A DNA stretch of 64,000 nt from the NCBI GenBank assembly GCA_039566865.1, contig CM076961.1, forward strand, positions 9,943,501 through 10,007,500, written 5' to 3'. Every line of letters starts with the position of its first letter. The stretch's first letter is position 1. Origin of the DNA: Aurelia coerulea (Eukaryota; Cnidaria; Scyphozoa; Semaeostomeae; Ulmaridae). Both the position numbers and the translations under genes were made by a program. Shown here one piece after another: positions 35,813 to 47,964 of the stretch. The notes under the pieces were generated by a model. That model was not told the origin of the DNA. It ran no database searches and saw nothing but the letters and a program-made list of their open reading frames with translations.

Positions 35813-37174
35813 GGGTAAGACGGGGTAAAGTGAACTATTTTGGAGGTTTTTCAAGGATATCCTAAAGAGATTGTAGCTGAGGGCAAACTTTTTAACCTTG
35901 TTTTGACATTATGTCTTTGGGTCAGTTTATCCAGCAAAAATGTTTTTTAAATCCTTATCCATTGTCTCACAACAGAGCTTTTTTTGGCGACCGCTCTGCC
36001 TAGTTCACTTTACCCCAGACCGGGGTAAAGTGAACTACTCAGCAATTGTTCGATAAAACCAAAATGATGCTGGTAATACCCGAAAACATGATTTATTTTG
36101 AAACTCTAAGGAGTTCTCCGCATGCCAAAACGAAACAAACCCAAAAATTTCACAAGAATGATATTAAAAAAAAAATTAAATTGTGACCTATGTTGAGAAC
36201 GATCTTTGCAGATCAAATATTAACCAAAAACTATTGTCTAAGTCACAAATTCGAGTCAAATTGCGAGACCTGAATACAAGTCGATGAACAATAATGGGAA
36301 TATACTTGGAAAATACTATACTGTATATAAATGCTAAATTACCACAAAGAAAAACATTATTTTCAAAGTAGTTCACTTTGCCCTGAAACCTCCGCCCAGA
36401 AATAAAACCAAAACTAGTTATAAATCTATAACAATTATCAATATTCTAATTTCACCGTGATGGCCATTTATCCTTTCCATGTCAATAGGTATGCTTGCTT
36501 CCCCAAATCCCAACAAAATTATTGGATCAGTAACTGCATTTTTGAATGAAGGTCAAACTTCGGCCATCAGATTTTTGGAGGTTTTTCAGGGAGCTGGTAT
36601 CAGAATATATTTCTGTGTCATTAGAGCGAAAACTTATTCTGAAAATCATGATTTTCCGAAGGCAGAATTATGAACCAAGTGAGATTAAAAAGGTCTTCTT
36701 CATCTGACTTCATGTTCACATGAGAAAATTAAAAATCATGGGTAGTTCACTTTACCCCTCTCGAAGCAAAATATCGACTGGACGGTAGATCTTTTGAAAT
36801 ATTATGTTAGCGTACAAAAAAGTCTTTCTTGGCCCTTTCCTTTTGGAAAAGTAAACAAATGGTATGTGCTTCAAATCGATCAAAACAATTATAGAAATGA
36901 ATTTCGTCTTGGGGTCAAAAATTATGACCAAAGATAGGAGCCCAAACCTAACAACCATAATTTCCCGAGGTTGTTTTTACTGCCTCGGGTAAAGGGATTT
37001 TTTGCAACAGCAGGAAGGACTATTTTGCAAAAATGTTTTTATTTTCTTTGAGCACATATAACAAAGCATTGGGCATAAATCATGTTTTATCATTGCATGT
37101 TTACTTTTGGAGAGAAGCGGGAATGTTCTGAGTAGTTCACTTTACCCCGTAGTTCACTTTACCCCGTCTTACCC
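35813..37174 (-). mobile_element. TA-1362 element, copy 5
   Basis: Inverted with its host unit. Diagnostic bases T and G. Its mirror partner, copy 1, has G and G, so one site has been converted or mutated. Confidence 0.93.
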
Positions 37175-37577
37175 TAATATTTTTTATAAAAAATGACTGT
37201 GACCCGTGTGACCCGTGTGACCCGTGCCAATTTCTATACAAATTCAATAGATATCGCCCTTTAGTAGTGTGACCCATGGTGTTACCCGTGGTGTGACCCG
37301 TCAATTTCTTGCAGTATCGCTATACTGGTCCACTAATAAATCTTTATTTCATAAAATCGATGATATTTGGCTGCCAGTACATTTGTTTAGTTCGATTGAA
37401 GGTGGAAATTCCATGATTTCAGAGCCAAAGGCCGTTTTGATTCATTTCGTGACGTCAAATTGAACAATCAACATCACTAATCACAAAACAAATCACATAT
37501 CCGGAACGAGCGCCATCGAATTAGTACCATTCGAGTGAAAAAGTTTAAATTTGAGCTCTTATAAAAAATTTTACCCT

Positions 37578-37848
37578 CAGACAATCCTCGCCAAAACCTC
37601 TTGTCACAAACTGAATTTTTCAGCATTTTTCAACAAAAATCTAAGTGCCTACCACTTCAGCGGAAATATCTCGTAAACCCCCCTTCCCCCCAAGTCAATG
37701 TTGTTTGTCTTGACTCAGGACACTTGCTGCATGATATTTTCCAAGTTAGAGAATTCAGCAACATTGACTTGGGGGGTAAAGGGGGGTATTTGCTCTTCAG
37801 ATCTACCTTTTTCCATTTTGTGACAAGGGTTTTGGCGAGGATTGTCTG
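37578..37848 (-). mobile_element. MITE-A copy 23
   Basis: Full length; base 135 G. Confidence 0.88.
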
Positions 37849-38093
37849 AGGTCGAGTGAGTGGATGTATGCATGTTTTGACGTGTAAAACAGGACTAAAA
37901 CATAAGTAAACGCGAGGACATCATTAAAAATTCGAACAGGTATGTCTGTCTGTGAAACATATTCATCATAAAGTATTTTCATAATGCCCCTCTTCTCACT
38001 GGAGAGAGCTTTAACGGCAGCACCAAAAATCTGAAAAACAGCTGACAAAGTTAATCCTTTGCTCAGGTTCTTCCTTTGTTGTTTCTTATACAT

Positions 38094-39043
38094 GGCATAG
38101 AAGAACAGTGATGCTACGAGAATTGTATGTGGCTGTGAAAGTCTTTACAGTCATTTGGTCGAAGATTTTAATGTTTCTATCCATTGAACGTGGTTGGTTT
38201 AGTGTTCAAATTCAAATGAAGCATAGCCATTGTGAATGGCAGACTGGTCCCACCACGAGCTATACGACGGGTCACACCACGGGTCACAGCACGGGTCACA
38301 CCCTTCTTAGATGCCTCAGTACACATTTTACCAAAGAAAACGACGGGTCACACGGGTCACACTAATTTTTTATAAAAAATATAGTATCTAATATTTTTTA
38401 TAAAAAATGACTGTGACCCGTGTGACCCGTGTGACCCGTGCCAATTTCTATACAAATTCAATAGATATCGCCCTTTAGTAGTGTGACCCATGGTGTTACC
38501 CGTGGTGTGACCCGTCAATTTCTTGCAGTATCGCTATACTGGTCCACTAATAAATCTTTATTTCATAAAATCGATGATATTTGGCTGCCAGTACATTTGT
38601 TTAGTTCGATTGAAGGTGGAAATTCCATGATTTCAGAGCCAAAGGCCGTTTTGATTCATTTCGTGACGTCAAATTGAACAATCAACATCACTAATCACAA
38701 AACAAATCACATATCCGGAACGAGCGCCATCGAATTAGTACCATTCGAGTGAAAAAGTTTAAATTTGAGCTCTTATAAAAAATTTTACCCTCAGACAGAG
38801 GTCGAGTGAGTGGATGTATGCATGTTTTGACGTGTAAAACAGGACTAAAACATAAGTAAACGCGAGGACATCATTAAAAATTCGAACAGGTATGTCTGTC
38901 TGTAAAACATATTCATCATAAAGTATTTTCATAATGCCCCTCTTCTCACTGGAGAGAGCTTTAACGGCAGCACCAAAAATCTGAAAAACAGCTGACAAAG
39001 TTAATCCTTTGCTCAGGTTCTTCCTTTGTTGTTTCTTATACAT
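38094..39043 (-). repeat. Satellite unit R11, 950 bp, empty site a
   Basis: Counterpart of L1: m87 T, m140 T and the same footprint a. Confidence 0.95.
38788..38803 (-). other. Empty MITE-A site, footprint a
   Basis: Same joint as at 249-264; mirror partner of that site. Confidence 0.8.
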
Positions 39044-40256
39044 GGCATAGAAGAACAGTGATGCTACGAGAATTGTATGTGGCTGTGAAAGTCTTTACAG
39101 TCATTTGGTCGAAGATTTTAATGTTTCTATCCATTGAACGTGGTTGGTTTAGTGTTCAAATTCAAATGAAGCATAGCCATTGTGAATGGCAGACTGGTCC
39201 CACCACGAGCTATACGACGGGTCACACCACGGGTCACAGCACGGGTCACACCCTTCTTAGATGCCTCAGTACACATTTTACCAAAGAAAACGACGGGTCA
39301 CACGGGTCACACTAATTTTTTATAAAAAATATAGTATCTAATATTTTTTATAAAAAATGACTGTGACCCGTGTGACCCGTGTGACCCGTGCCAATTTCTA
39401 TACAAATTCAATAGATATCGCCCTTAGTAGTGTGACCCATGGTGTTACCCGTGGTGTGACCCGTCAATTTCTTGCAGTATCGCTATACTGGTCCACTAAT
39501 AAATCTTTATTTCATAAAATCGATGATATTTGGCTGCCAGTACATTTGTTTAGTTCGATTGAAGGTGGAAATTCCATGATTTCAGAGCCAAAGGCCGTTT
39601 TGATTCATTTCGTGACGTCAAATTGAACAATCAACATCACTAATCACAAAACAAATCACATATCCGGAACGAGCGCCATCGAATTAGTACCATTCGAGTG
39701 AAAAAGTTTAAATTTGAGCTCTTATAAAAAATTTTACCCTCAGACAATCCTCGCCAAAACCTCTTGTCACAAACTGAATTTTTCAGCATTTTTCAACAAA
39801 AATCTAAGTGCCTACCACTTCAGCGGAAATATCTCGTAAACCCCCCTTCCCCCCAAGTCAATGTTGTTTGTCTTGACTCAGGACACTTGCTGCATGATAT
39901 TTTCCAAGTTAGAGAATTCAGCAACATTGACTTGGGGGGTAAAGGGGGGTATTTGCTCTTCAGATCTACCTTTTTCCATTTTGTGACAAGGGTTTTGGCG
40001 AGGATTGTCTGAGGTCGAGTGAGTGGATGTATGCATGTTTTGACGTGTAAAACAGGACTAAAACATAAGTAAACGCGAGGACATCATTAAAAATTCGAAC
40101 AGGTATGTCTGTCTGTAAAACATATTCATCATAAAGTATTTTCATAATGCCCCTCTTCTCACTGGAGAGGGCTTTAACGGCAGCACCAAAAATCTGAAAA
40201 ACAGCTGACAAAGTTAATCCTTTGCTCAGGTTCTTCCTTTGCTGTTTCTTATACAT
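39044..40256 (-). repeat. Satellite unit R12, 1213 bp
   Basis: Filled; one T deleted in the GCCCTTTAG run near 39423, a change shared only with R15. One private base change near 40243. Confidence 0.95.
39741..40011 (-). mobile_element. MITE-A copy 24
   Basis: Full length; base 135 G. Confidence 0.88.
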
Positions 40257-41209
40257 GGCATAGAAGAACAGTGATGCTACGAGAATTGTATGTGGCTGTG
40301 AAAGTCTTTACAGTCATTTGGTCGAAGATTTTAATGTTTCTATCCATTGAACGTGGTTGGTTTAGTGTTCAAATTCAAATGAAGCATAGCCATTGTGAAT
40401 GGCAGACTGGTCCCACCACGAGCTATACGACGGGTCACACCACGGGTCACAGCACGGGTCACACCCTTCTTAGATGCCTCAGTACACATTTTACCAAAGA
40501 AAACGACGGGTCACACGGGTCACACTAATTTTTTATAAAAAATATAGTATCTAATATTTTTTATAAAAAATGACTGTGACCCGTTGACCCGTGTGACCCG
40601 TGCCAATTTCTATACAAATTCAATAGATATCGCCCTTTAGTAGTGTGACCCATGGTGTTACCCGTGGTGTGACCCGTCAATTTCTTGCAGTATCGCTATA
40701 CTGGTCCACTAATAAATCTTTATTTCATAAAATCGATGATATTTGGCTGCCAGTACATTTGTTTAGTTCGATTGAAGGTGGAAATTCCATGATTTCAGAG
40801 CCAAAGGCCGTTTTGATTCATTTCGTGACGTCAAATTGAACAATCAACATCACTAATCACAAAACAAATCACATATCCGGAACGAGCGCCATCGAATTAG
40901 TACCATTCGAGTGAAAAAGTTTAAATTTGAGCTCTTATAAAAAATTTTACCCTCAGACTGTCTGAGGTCGAGTGAGTGGATGTATGCATGTTTTGACGTG
41001 TAAAACAGGACTAAAACATAAGTAAACGCGAGGACATCATTAAAAATTCGAACAGGTATGTCTGTCTGTAAAACATATTCATCATAAAGTATTTTCATAA
41101 TGCCCCTCTTCTCACTGGAGAGGGCTTTAACGGCAGCACCAAAAATCTGAAAAACAGCTGACAAAGTTAATCCTTTGCTCAGGTTCTTCCTTTGTTGTTT
41201 CTTATACAT
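40257..41209 (-). repeat. Satellite unit R13, 953 bp, empty site d
   Basis: Empty with footprint d (40950-40969). A 1 bp deletion in the GTGTGACCC run near 40584 disrupts the 9 bp spacing of the motif block in this unit only. Confidence 0.95.
40950..40969 (-). other. Empty MITE-A site, footprint d
   Basis: In unit orientation the residue between the flanks is AGACAGTCT: five or four bases of the left end joined to four or five of the right end. Seen once. Confidence 0.8.
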
Positions 41210-42159
41210 GGCATAGAAGAACAGTGATGCTACGAGAATTGTATGTGGCTGTGAAAGTCTTTACAGTCATTTGGTCGAAGATTTTAATGTTTCTATCCAT
41301 TGAACGTGGTTGGTTTAGTGTTCAAATTCAAATGAAGCATAGCCATTGTGAATGGCAGACTGGTCCCACCACGAGCTATACGACGGGTCACACCACGGGT
41401 CACAGCACGGGTCACACCCTTCTTAGATACCTCAGTACACATTTTACCAAAGAAAACGACGGGTCACACGGGTCACACTAATTTTTTATAAAAAATATAG
41501 TATCTAATATTTTTTATAAAAAATGACTGTGACCCGTGTGACCCGTGTGACCCGTGCCAATTTCTATACAAATTCAATAGATATCGCCCTTTAGTAGTGT
41601 GACCCATGGTGTTACCCGTGGTGTGACCCGTCAATTTCTTGCAGTATCGCTATACTGGTCCACTAATAAATCTTTATTTCATAAAATCGATGATATTTGG
41701 CTGCCAGTACATTTGTTTAGTTCGATTGAAGGTGGAAATTCCATGATTTCAGAGCCAAAGGCCGTTTTGATTCATTTCGTGACGTCAAATTGAACAATCA
41801 ACATCACTAATCACAAAACAAATCACATATCCGGAACGAGCGCCATCGAATTAGTACCATTCGAGTGAAAAAGTTTAAATTTGAGCTCTTATAAAAAATT
41901 TTACCCTCAGACAGAGGTCGAGTGAGTGGATGTATGCATGTTTTGACGTGTAAAACAGGACTAAAACATAAGTAAACGCGAGGACATCATTAAAAATTCG
42001 AACAGGTATGTCTGTCTGTAAAACATATTCATCATAAAGTATTTTCATAATGCCCCTCTTCTCACTGGAGAGAGCTTTAACGGCAGCACCAAAAATCTGA
42101 AAAACAGCTGACAAAGTTAATCCTTTGCTCAGGTTCTTCCTTTGTTGTTTCTTATACAT
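41210..42159 (-). repeat. Satellite unit R14, 950 bp, empty site a
   Basis: Empty; m87 T, m140 T, footprint a. Confidence 0.95.
41904..41919 (-). other. Empty MITE-A site, footprint a
   Basis: Same joint as at 38788, about 3.1 kb away, inside a segmental duplication. Confidence 0.8.
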
Positions 42160-43372
42160 GGCATAGAAGAACAGTGATGCTACGAGAATTGTATGTGGCT
42201 GTGAAAGTCTTTACAGTCATTTGGTCGAAGATTTTAATGTTTCTATCCATTGAACGTGGTTGGTTTAGTGTTCAAATTCAAATGAAGCATAGCCATTGTG
42301 AATGGCAGACTGGTCCCACCACGAGCTATACGACGGGTCACACCACGGGTCACAGCACGGGTCACACCCTTCTTAGATGCCTCAGTACACATTTTACCAA
42401 AGAAAACGACGGGTCACACGGGTCACACTAATTTTTTATAAAAAATATAGTATCTAATATTTTTTATAAAAAATGACTGTGACCCGTGTGACCCGTGTGA
42501 CCCGTGCCAATTTCTATACAAATTCAATAGATATCGCCCTTAGTAGTGTGACCCATGGTGTTACCCGTGGTGTGACCCGTCAATTTCTTGCAGTATCGCT
42601 ATACTGGTCCACTAATAAATCTTTATTTCATAAAATCGATGATATTTGGCTGCCAGTACATTTGTTTAGTTCGATTGAAGGTGGAAATTCCATGATTTCA
42701 GAGCCAAAGGCCGTTTTGATTCATTTCGTGACGTCAAATTGAACAATCAACATCACTAATCACAAAACAAATCACATATCCGGAACGAGCGCCATCGAAT
42801 TAGTACCATTCGAGTGAAAAAGTTTAAATTTGAGCTCTTATAAAAAATTTTACCCTCAGACAATCCTCGCCAAAACCTCTTGTCACAAACTGAATTTTTC
42901 AGCATTTTTCAACAAAAATCTAAGTGCCTACCACTTCAGCGGAAATATCTCGTAAACCCCCCTTCCCCCCAAGTCAATGTTGTTTGTCTTGACCCAGGAC
43001 ACTTGCTGCATGATATTTTCCAAGTTAGAGAATTCAGCAACATTGACTTGGGGGGTAAAGGGGGGTATTTGCTCTTCAGATCTACCTTTTTCCATTTTGT
43101 GACAAGGGTTTTGGCGAGGATTGTCTGAGGTCGAGTGAGTGGATGTATGCATGTTTTGACGTGTAAAACAGGACTAAAACATAAGTAAACGCGAGGACAT
43201 CATTAAAAATTCGAACAGGTATGTCTGTCTGTAAAACATATTCATCATAAAGTATTTTCATAATGCCCCTCTTCTCACTGGAGAGGGCTTTAACGGCAGC
43301 ACCAAAAATCTGAAAAACAGCTGACAAAGTTAATCCTTTGCTCAGGTTCTTCCTTTGTTGTTTCTTATACAT
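42160..43372 (-). repeat. Satellite unit R15, 1213 bp
   Basis: Filled; carries the T deletion shared with R12 (near 42540) and a private MITE-A change (base 134 A to G). Confidence 0.95.
42857..43127 (-). mobile_element. MITE-A copy 25, base 134 G
   Basis: Full length; private change at base 134 (A to G) beside 135 G. The change happens to open a 74-codon frame that I do not regard as a gene. Confidence 0.88.
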
Positions 43373-44322
43373 GGCATAGAAGAACAGTGATGCTACGAGA
43401 ATTGTATGTGGCTGTGAAAGTCTTTACAGTCATTTGGTCGAAGATTTTAATGTTTCTATCCATTGAACGTGGTTGGTTTAGTGTTCAAATTCAAATGAAG
43501 CATAGCCATTGTGAATGGCAGACTGGTCCCACCACGAGCTATACGACGGGTCACACCACGGGTCACAGCACGGGTCACACCCTTCTTAGATGCCTCAGTA
43601 CACATTTTACCAAAGAAAACGACGGGTCACACGGGTCACACTAATTTTTTATAAAAAATATAGTATCTAATATTTTTTATAAAAAATTACTGTGACCCGT
43701 GTGACCCGTGTGACCCGTGCCAATTTCTATACAAATTCAATAGATATCGCCCTTTAGTAGTGTGACCCATGGTGTTACCCGTGGTGTGACCCGTCAATTT
43801 CTTGCAGTATCGCTATACTGGTCCACTAATAAATCTTTATTTCATAAAATCGATGATATTTGGCTGCCAGTACATTTGTTTAGTTCGATTGAAGGTGGAA
43901 ATTCCATGATTTCAGAGCCAAAGGCCGTTTTGATTCATTTCGTGACGTCAAATTGAACAATCAACATCACTAATCACAAAACAAATCACATATCCGGAAC
44001 GAGCGCCATCGAATTAGTACCATTCGAGTGAAAAAGTTTAAATTTGAGCTCTTATAAAAAATTTTACCCTCAGACAGAGGTCGAGTGAGTGGATGTATGC
44101 ATGTTTTGACGTGTAAAACAGGACTAAAACATAAGTAAACGCGAGGACATCATTAAAAATTCGAACAGGTATGTCTGTCTGTAAAACATATTCATCATAA
44201 AGTATTTTCATAATGCCCCTCTTCTCACTGGAGAGAGCTTTAACGGCAGCACCAAAAATCTGAAAAACAGCTGACAAAGTTAATCCTTTGCTCAGGTTCT
44301 TCCTTTGTTGTTTCTTATACAT
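43373..44322 (-). repeat. Satellite unit R16, 950 bp, empty site a
   Basis: Empty; m87 T, m140 T, footprint a. One private base change near the hairpin (AAAAAATTACTG instead of AAAAAATGACTG, near 43688). Confidence 0.95.
44067..44082 (-). other. Empty MITE-A site, footprint a
   Basis: Fourth copy of joint a, again on the m87 T, m140 T background. Confidence 0.8.
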
Positions 44323-45536
44323 GGCATAGAAGAACAGTGATGCTACGAGAATTGTATGTGGCTGTGAAAGTCTTTACAGTCATTTGGTCGAAGATTTTAA
44401 TGTTTCTATCCATTGAACGTGGTTGGTTTAGTGTTCAAATTCAAATGAAGCATAGCCATTGTGAATGGCAGACTGGTCCCACCACGAGCTATACGACGGG
44501 TCACACCACGGGTCACAGCACGGGTCACACCCTTCTTAGATGCCTCAGTACACATTTTACCAAAGAAAACGACGGGTCACACGGGTCACACTAATTTTTT
44601 ATAAAAAATATAGTATCTAATATTTTTTATAAAAAATGACTGTGACCCGTGTGACCCGTGTGACCCGTGCCAATTTCTATACAAATTCAATAGATATCGC
44701 CCTTTAGTAGTGTGACCCATGGTGTTACCCGTGGTGTGACCCGTCAATTTCTTGCAGTATCGCTATACTGGTCCACTAATAAATCTTTATTTCATAAAAT
44801 CGATGATATTTGGCTGCCAGTACATTTGTTTAGTTCGATTGAAGGTGGAAATTCCATGATTTCAGAGCCAAAGGCCGTTTTGATTCATTTCGTGACGTCA
44901 AATTGAACAATCAACATCACTAATCACAAAACAAATCACATATCCGGAACGAGCGCCATCGAATTAGTACCATTCGAGTGAAAAAGTTTAAATTTGAGCT
45001 CTTATAAAAAATTTTACCCTCAGACAATCCTCGCCAAAACCTCTTGTCACAAACTGAATTTTTCAGCATTTTTCAACAAAAATCTAAGTGCCTACCACTT
45101 CAGCGGAAATATCTCGTAAACCCCCCTTCCCCCCAAGTCAATGTTGTTTGTCTTGACTCAGGACACTTGCTGCATGATATTTTCCAAGTTAGAGAATTCA
45201 GCAACATTGACTTGGGGGGTAAAGGGGGGTATTTGCTCTTCAGATCTACCTTTTTCCATTTTGTGACAAGGGTTTTGGCGAGGATTGTCTGAGGTCGAGT
45301 GAGTGGATGTATGCATGTTTTGACGTGTAAAACAGGACTAAAACATAAGTAAACGCGAGGACATCATTAAAAATTCGAACAGGTATGTCTGTCTGTAAAA
45401 CATATTCATCATAAAGTATTTTCATAATGCCCCTCTTCTCACTGGAGAGGGCTTTAACGGCAGCACCAAAAATCTGAAAAACAGCTGACAAAGTTAATCC
45501 TTTGCTCAGGTTCTTCCTTTGTTGTTTCTTATACAT
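44323..45536 (-). repeat. Satellite unit R17, 1214 bp
   Basis: Filled; m87 C, m140 T, MITE-A 135 G. All units from here to the right edge share this marker state where scored. Confidence 0.95.
45021..45291 (-). mobile_element. MITE-A copy 26
   Basis: Full length; base 135 G. Confidence 0.88.
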
Positions 45537-46750
45537 GGCATAGAAGAACAGTGATGCTACGAGAATTGTATGTGGCTGTGAAAGTCTTTACAGTCATTTG
45601 GTCGAAGATTTTAATGTTTCTATCCATTGAACGTGGTTGGTTTAGTGTTCAAATTCAAATGAAGCATAGCCATTGTGAATGGCAGACTGGTCCCACCACG
45701 AGCTATACGACGGGTCACACCACGGGTCACAGCACGGGTCACACCCTTCTTAGATGCCTCAGTACACATTTTACCAAAGAAAACGACGGGTCACACGGGT
45801 CACACTAATTTTTTATAAAAAATATAGTATCTAATATTTTTTATAAAAAATGACTGTGACCCGTGTGACCCGTGTGACCCGTGCCAATTTCTATACAAAT
45901 TCAATAGATATCGCCCTTTAGTAGTGTGACCCATGGTGTTACCCGTGGTGTGACCCGTCAATTTCTTGCAGTATCGCTATACTGGTCCACTAATAAATCT
46001 TTATTTCATAAAATCGATGATATTTGGCTGCCAGTACATTTGTTTAGTTCGATTGAAGGTGGAAATTCCATGATTTCAGAGCCAAAGGCCGTTTTGATTC
46101 ATTTCGTGACGTCAAATTGAACAATCAACATCACTAATCACAAAACAAATCACATATCCGGAACGAGCGCCATCGAATTAGTACCATTCGAGTGAAAAAG
46201 TTTAAATTTGAGCTCTTATAAAAAATTTTACCCTCAGACAATCCTCGCCAAAACCTCTTGTCACAAACTGAATTTTTCAGCATTTTTCAACAAAAATCTA
46301 AGTGCCTACCACTTCAGCGGAAATATCTCGTAAACCCCCCTTCCCCCCAAGTCAATGTTGTTTGTCTTGACTCAGGACACTTGCTGCATGATATTTTCCA
46401 AGTTAGAGAATTCAGCAACATTGACTTGGGGGGTAAAGGGGGGTATTTGCTCTTCAGATCTACCTTTTTCCATTTTGTGACAAGGGTTTTGGCGAGGATT
46501 GTCTGAGGTCGAGTGAGTGGATGTATGCATGTTTTGACGTGTAAAACAGGACTAAAACATAAGTAAACGCGAGGACATCATTAAAAATTCGAACAGGTAT
46601 GTCTGTCTGTAAAACATATTCATCATAAAGTATTTTCATAATGCCCCTCTTCTCACTGGAGAGGGCTTTAACGGCAGCACCAAAAATCTGAAAAACAGCT
46701 GACAAAGTTAATCCTTTGCTCAGGTTCTTCCTTTGTTGTTTCTTATACAT
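45537..46750 (-). repeat. Satellite unit R18, 1214 bp
   Basis: Filled; no private change noticed. Confidence 0.95.
46235..46505 (-). mobile_element. MITE-A copy 27
   Basis: Full length; base 135 G. Confidence 0.88.
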
Positions 46751-47964
46751 GGCATAGAAGAACAGTGATGCTACGAGAATTGTATGTGGCTGTGAAAGTC
46801 TTTACAGTCATTTGGTCGAAGATTTTAATGTTTCTATCCATTGAACGTGGTTGGTTTAGTGTTCAAATTCAAATGAAGCATAGCCATTTTGGATGGCAGA
46901 CTGGTCCCACCACGAGCTATACGACGGGTCACACCACGGGTCACAGCACGGGTCACACCCTTCTTAGATGCCTCAGTACACATTTTACCAAAGAAAACGA
47001 CGGGTCACACGGGTCACACTAATTTTTTATAAAAAATATAGTATCTAATATTTTTTATAAAAAATGACTGTGACCCGTGTGACCCGTGTGACCCGTGCCA
47101 ATTTCTATACAAATTCAATAGATATCGCCCTTTAGTAGTGTGACCCATGGTGTTACCCGTGGTGTGACCCGTCAATTTCTTGCAGTATCGCTATACTGGT
47201 CCACTAATAAATCTTTATTTCATAAAATCGATGATATTTGGCTGCCAGTACATTTGTTTAGTTCGATTGAAGGTGGAAATTCCATGATTTCAGAGCCAAA
47301 GGCCGTTTTGATTCATTTCGTGACGTCAAATTGAACAATCAACATCACTAATCACAAAACAAATCACATATCCGGAACGAGCGCCATCGAATTAGTACCA
47401 TTCGAGTGAAAAAGTTTAAATTTGAGCTCTTATAAAAAATTTTACCCTCAGACAATCCTCGCCAAAACCTCTTGTCACAAACTGAATTTTTCAGCATTTT
47501 TCAACAAAAATCTAAGTGCCTACCACTTCAGCGGAAATATCTCGTAAACCCCCCTTCCCCCCAAGTCAATGTTGTTTGTCTTGACTCAGGACACTTGCTG
47601 CATGATATTTTCCAAGTTAGAGAATTCAGCAACATTGACTTGGGGGGTAAAGGGGGGTATTTGCTCTTCAGATCTACCTTTTTCCATTTTGTGACAAGGG
47701 TTTTGGCGAGGATTGTCTGAGGTCGAGTGAGTGGATGTATGCATGTTTTGACGTGTAAAACAGGACTAAAACATAAGTAAACGCGAGGACATCATTAAAA
47801 ATTCGAACAGGTATGTCTGTCTGTAAAACATATTCATCATAAAGTATTTTCATAATGCCCCTCTTCTCACTGGAGAGGGCTTTAACGGCAGCACCAAAAA
47901 TCTGAAAAACAGCTGACAAAGTTAATCCTTTGCTCAGGTTCTTCCTTTGTTGTTTCTTATACAT
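46751..47964 (-). repeat. Satellite unit R19, 1214 bp, CATTTTGGATGG variant
   Basis: Filled; two linked changes at 46889 (G to T) and 46892 (A to G) turn CATTGTGAATGG into CATTTTGGATGG. First of seven units with this pair. Confidence 0.95.
47449..47719 (-). mobile_element. MITE-A copy 28
   Basis: Full length; base 135 G. Confidence 0.88.

Larger units (their letters stand above)
35516..38093 (-). repeat. Satellite unit R10, 2578 bp, with MITE-A and TA-1362
   Basis: Filled; m87 T, m140 C, MITE-A 135 G; carries TA-1362 copy 5. Counterpart of L2. Confidence 0.95.
38094..44322 (-). repeat. Mixed block with a 3.1 kb duplication
   Basis: Order along the window: empty a, filled with T deletion, empty d, empty a, filled with T deletion, empty a. 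The pair empty a plus T-deleted unit repeats after 3116 bp (landmarks 39043 to 42159). Confidence 0.85.

Noticed and set aside
42928..43152. A 74-codon frame seen in only one unit
   Set aside because: Created by one private base change in MITE-A that removes a stop codon; not present in the other 37 copies.
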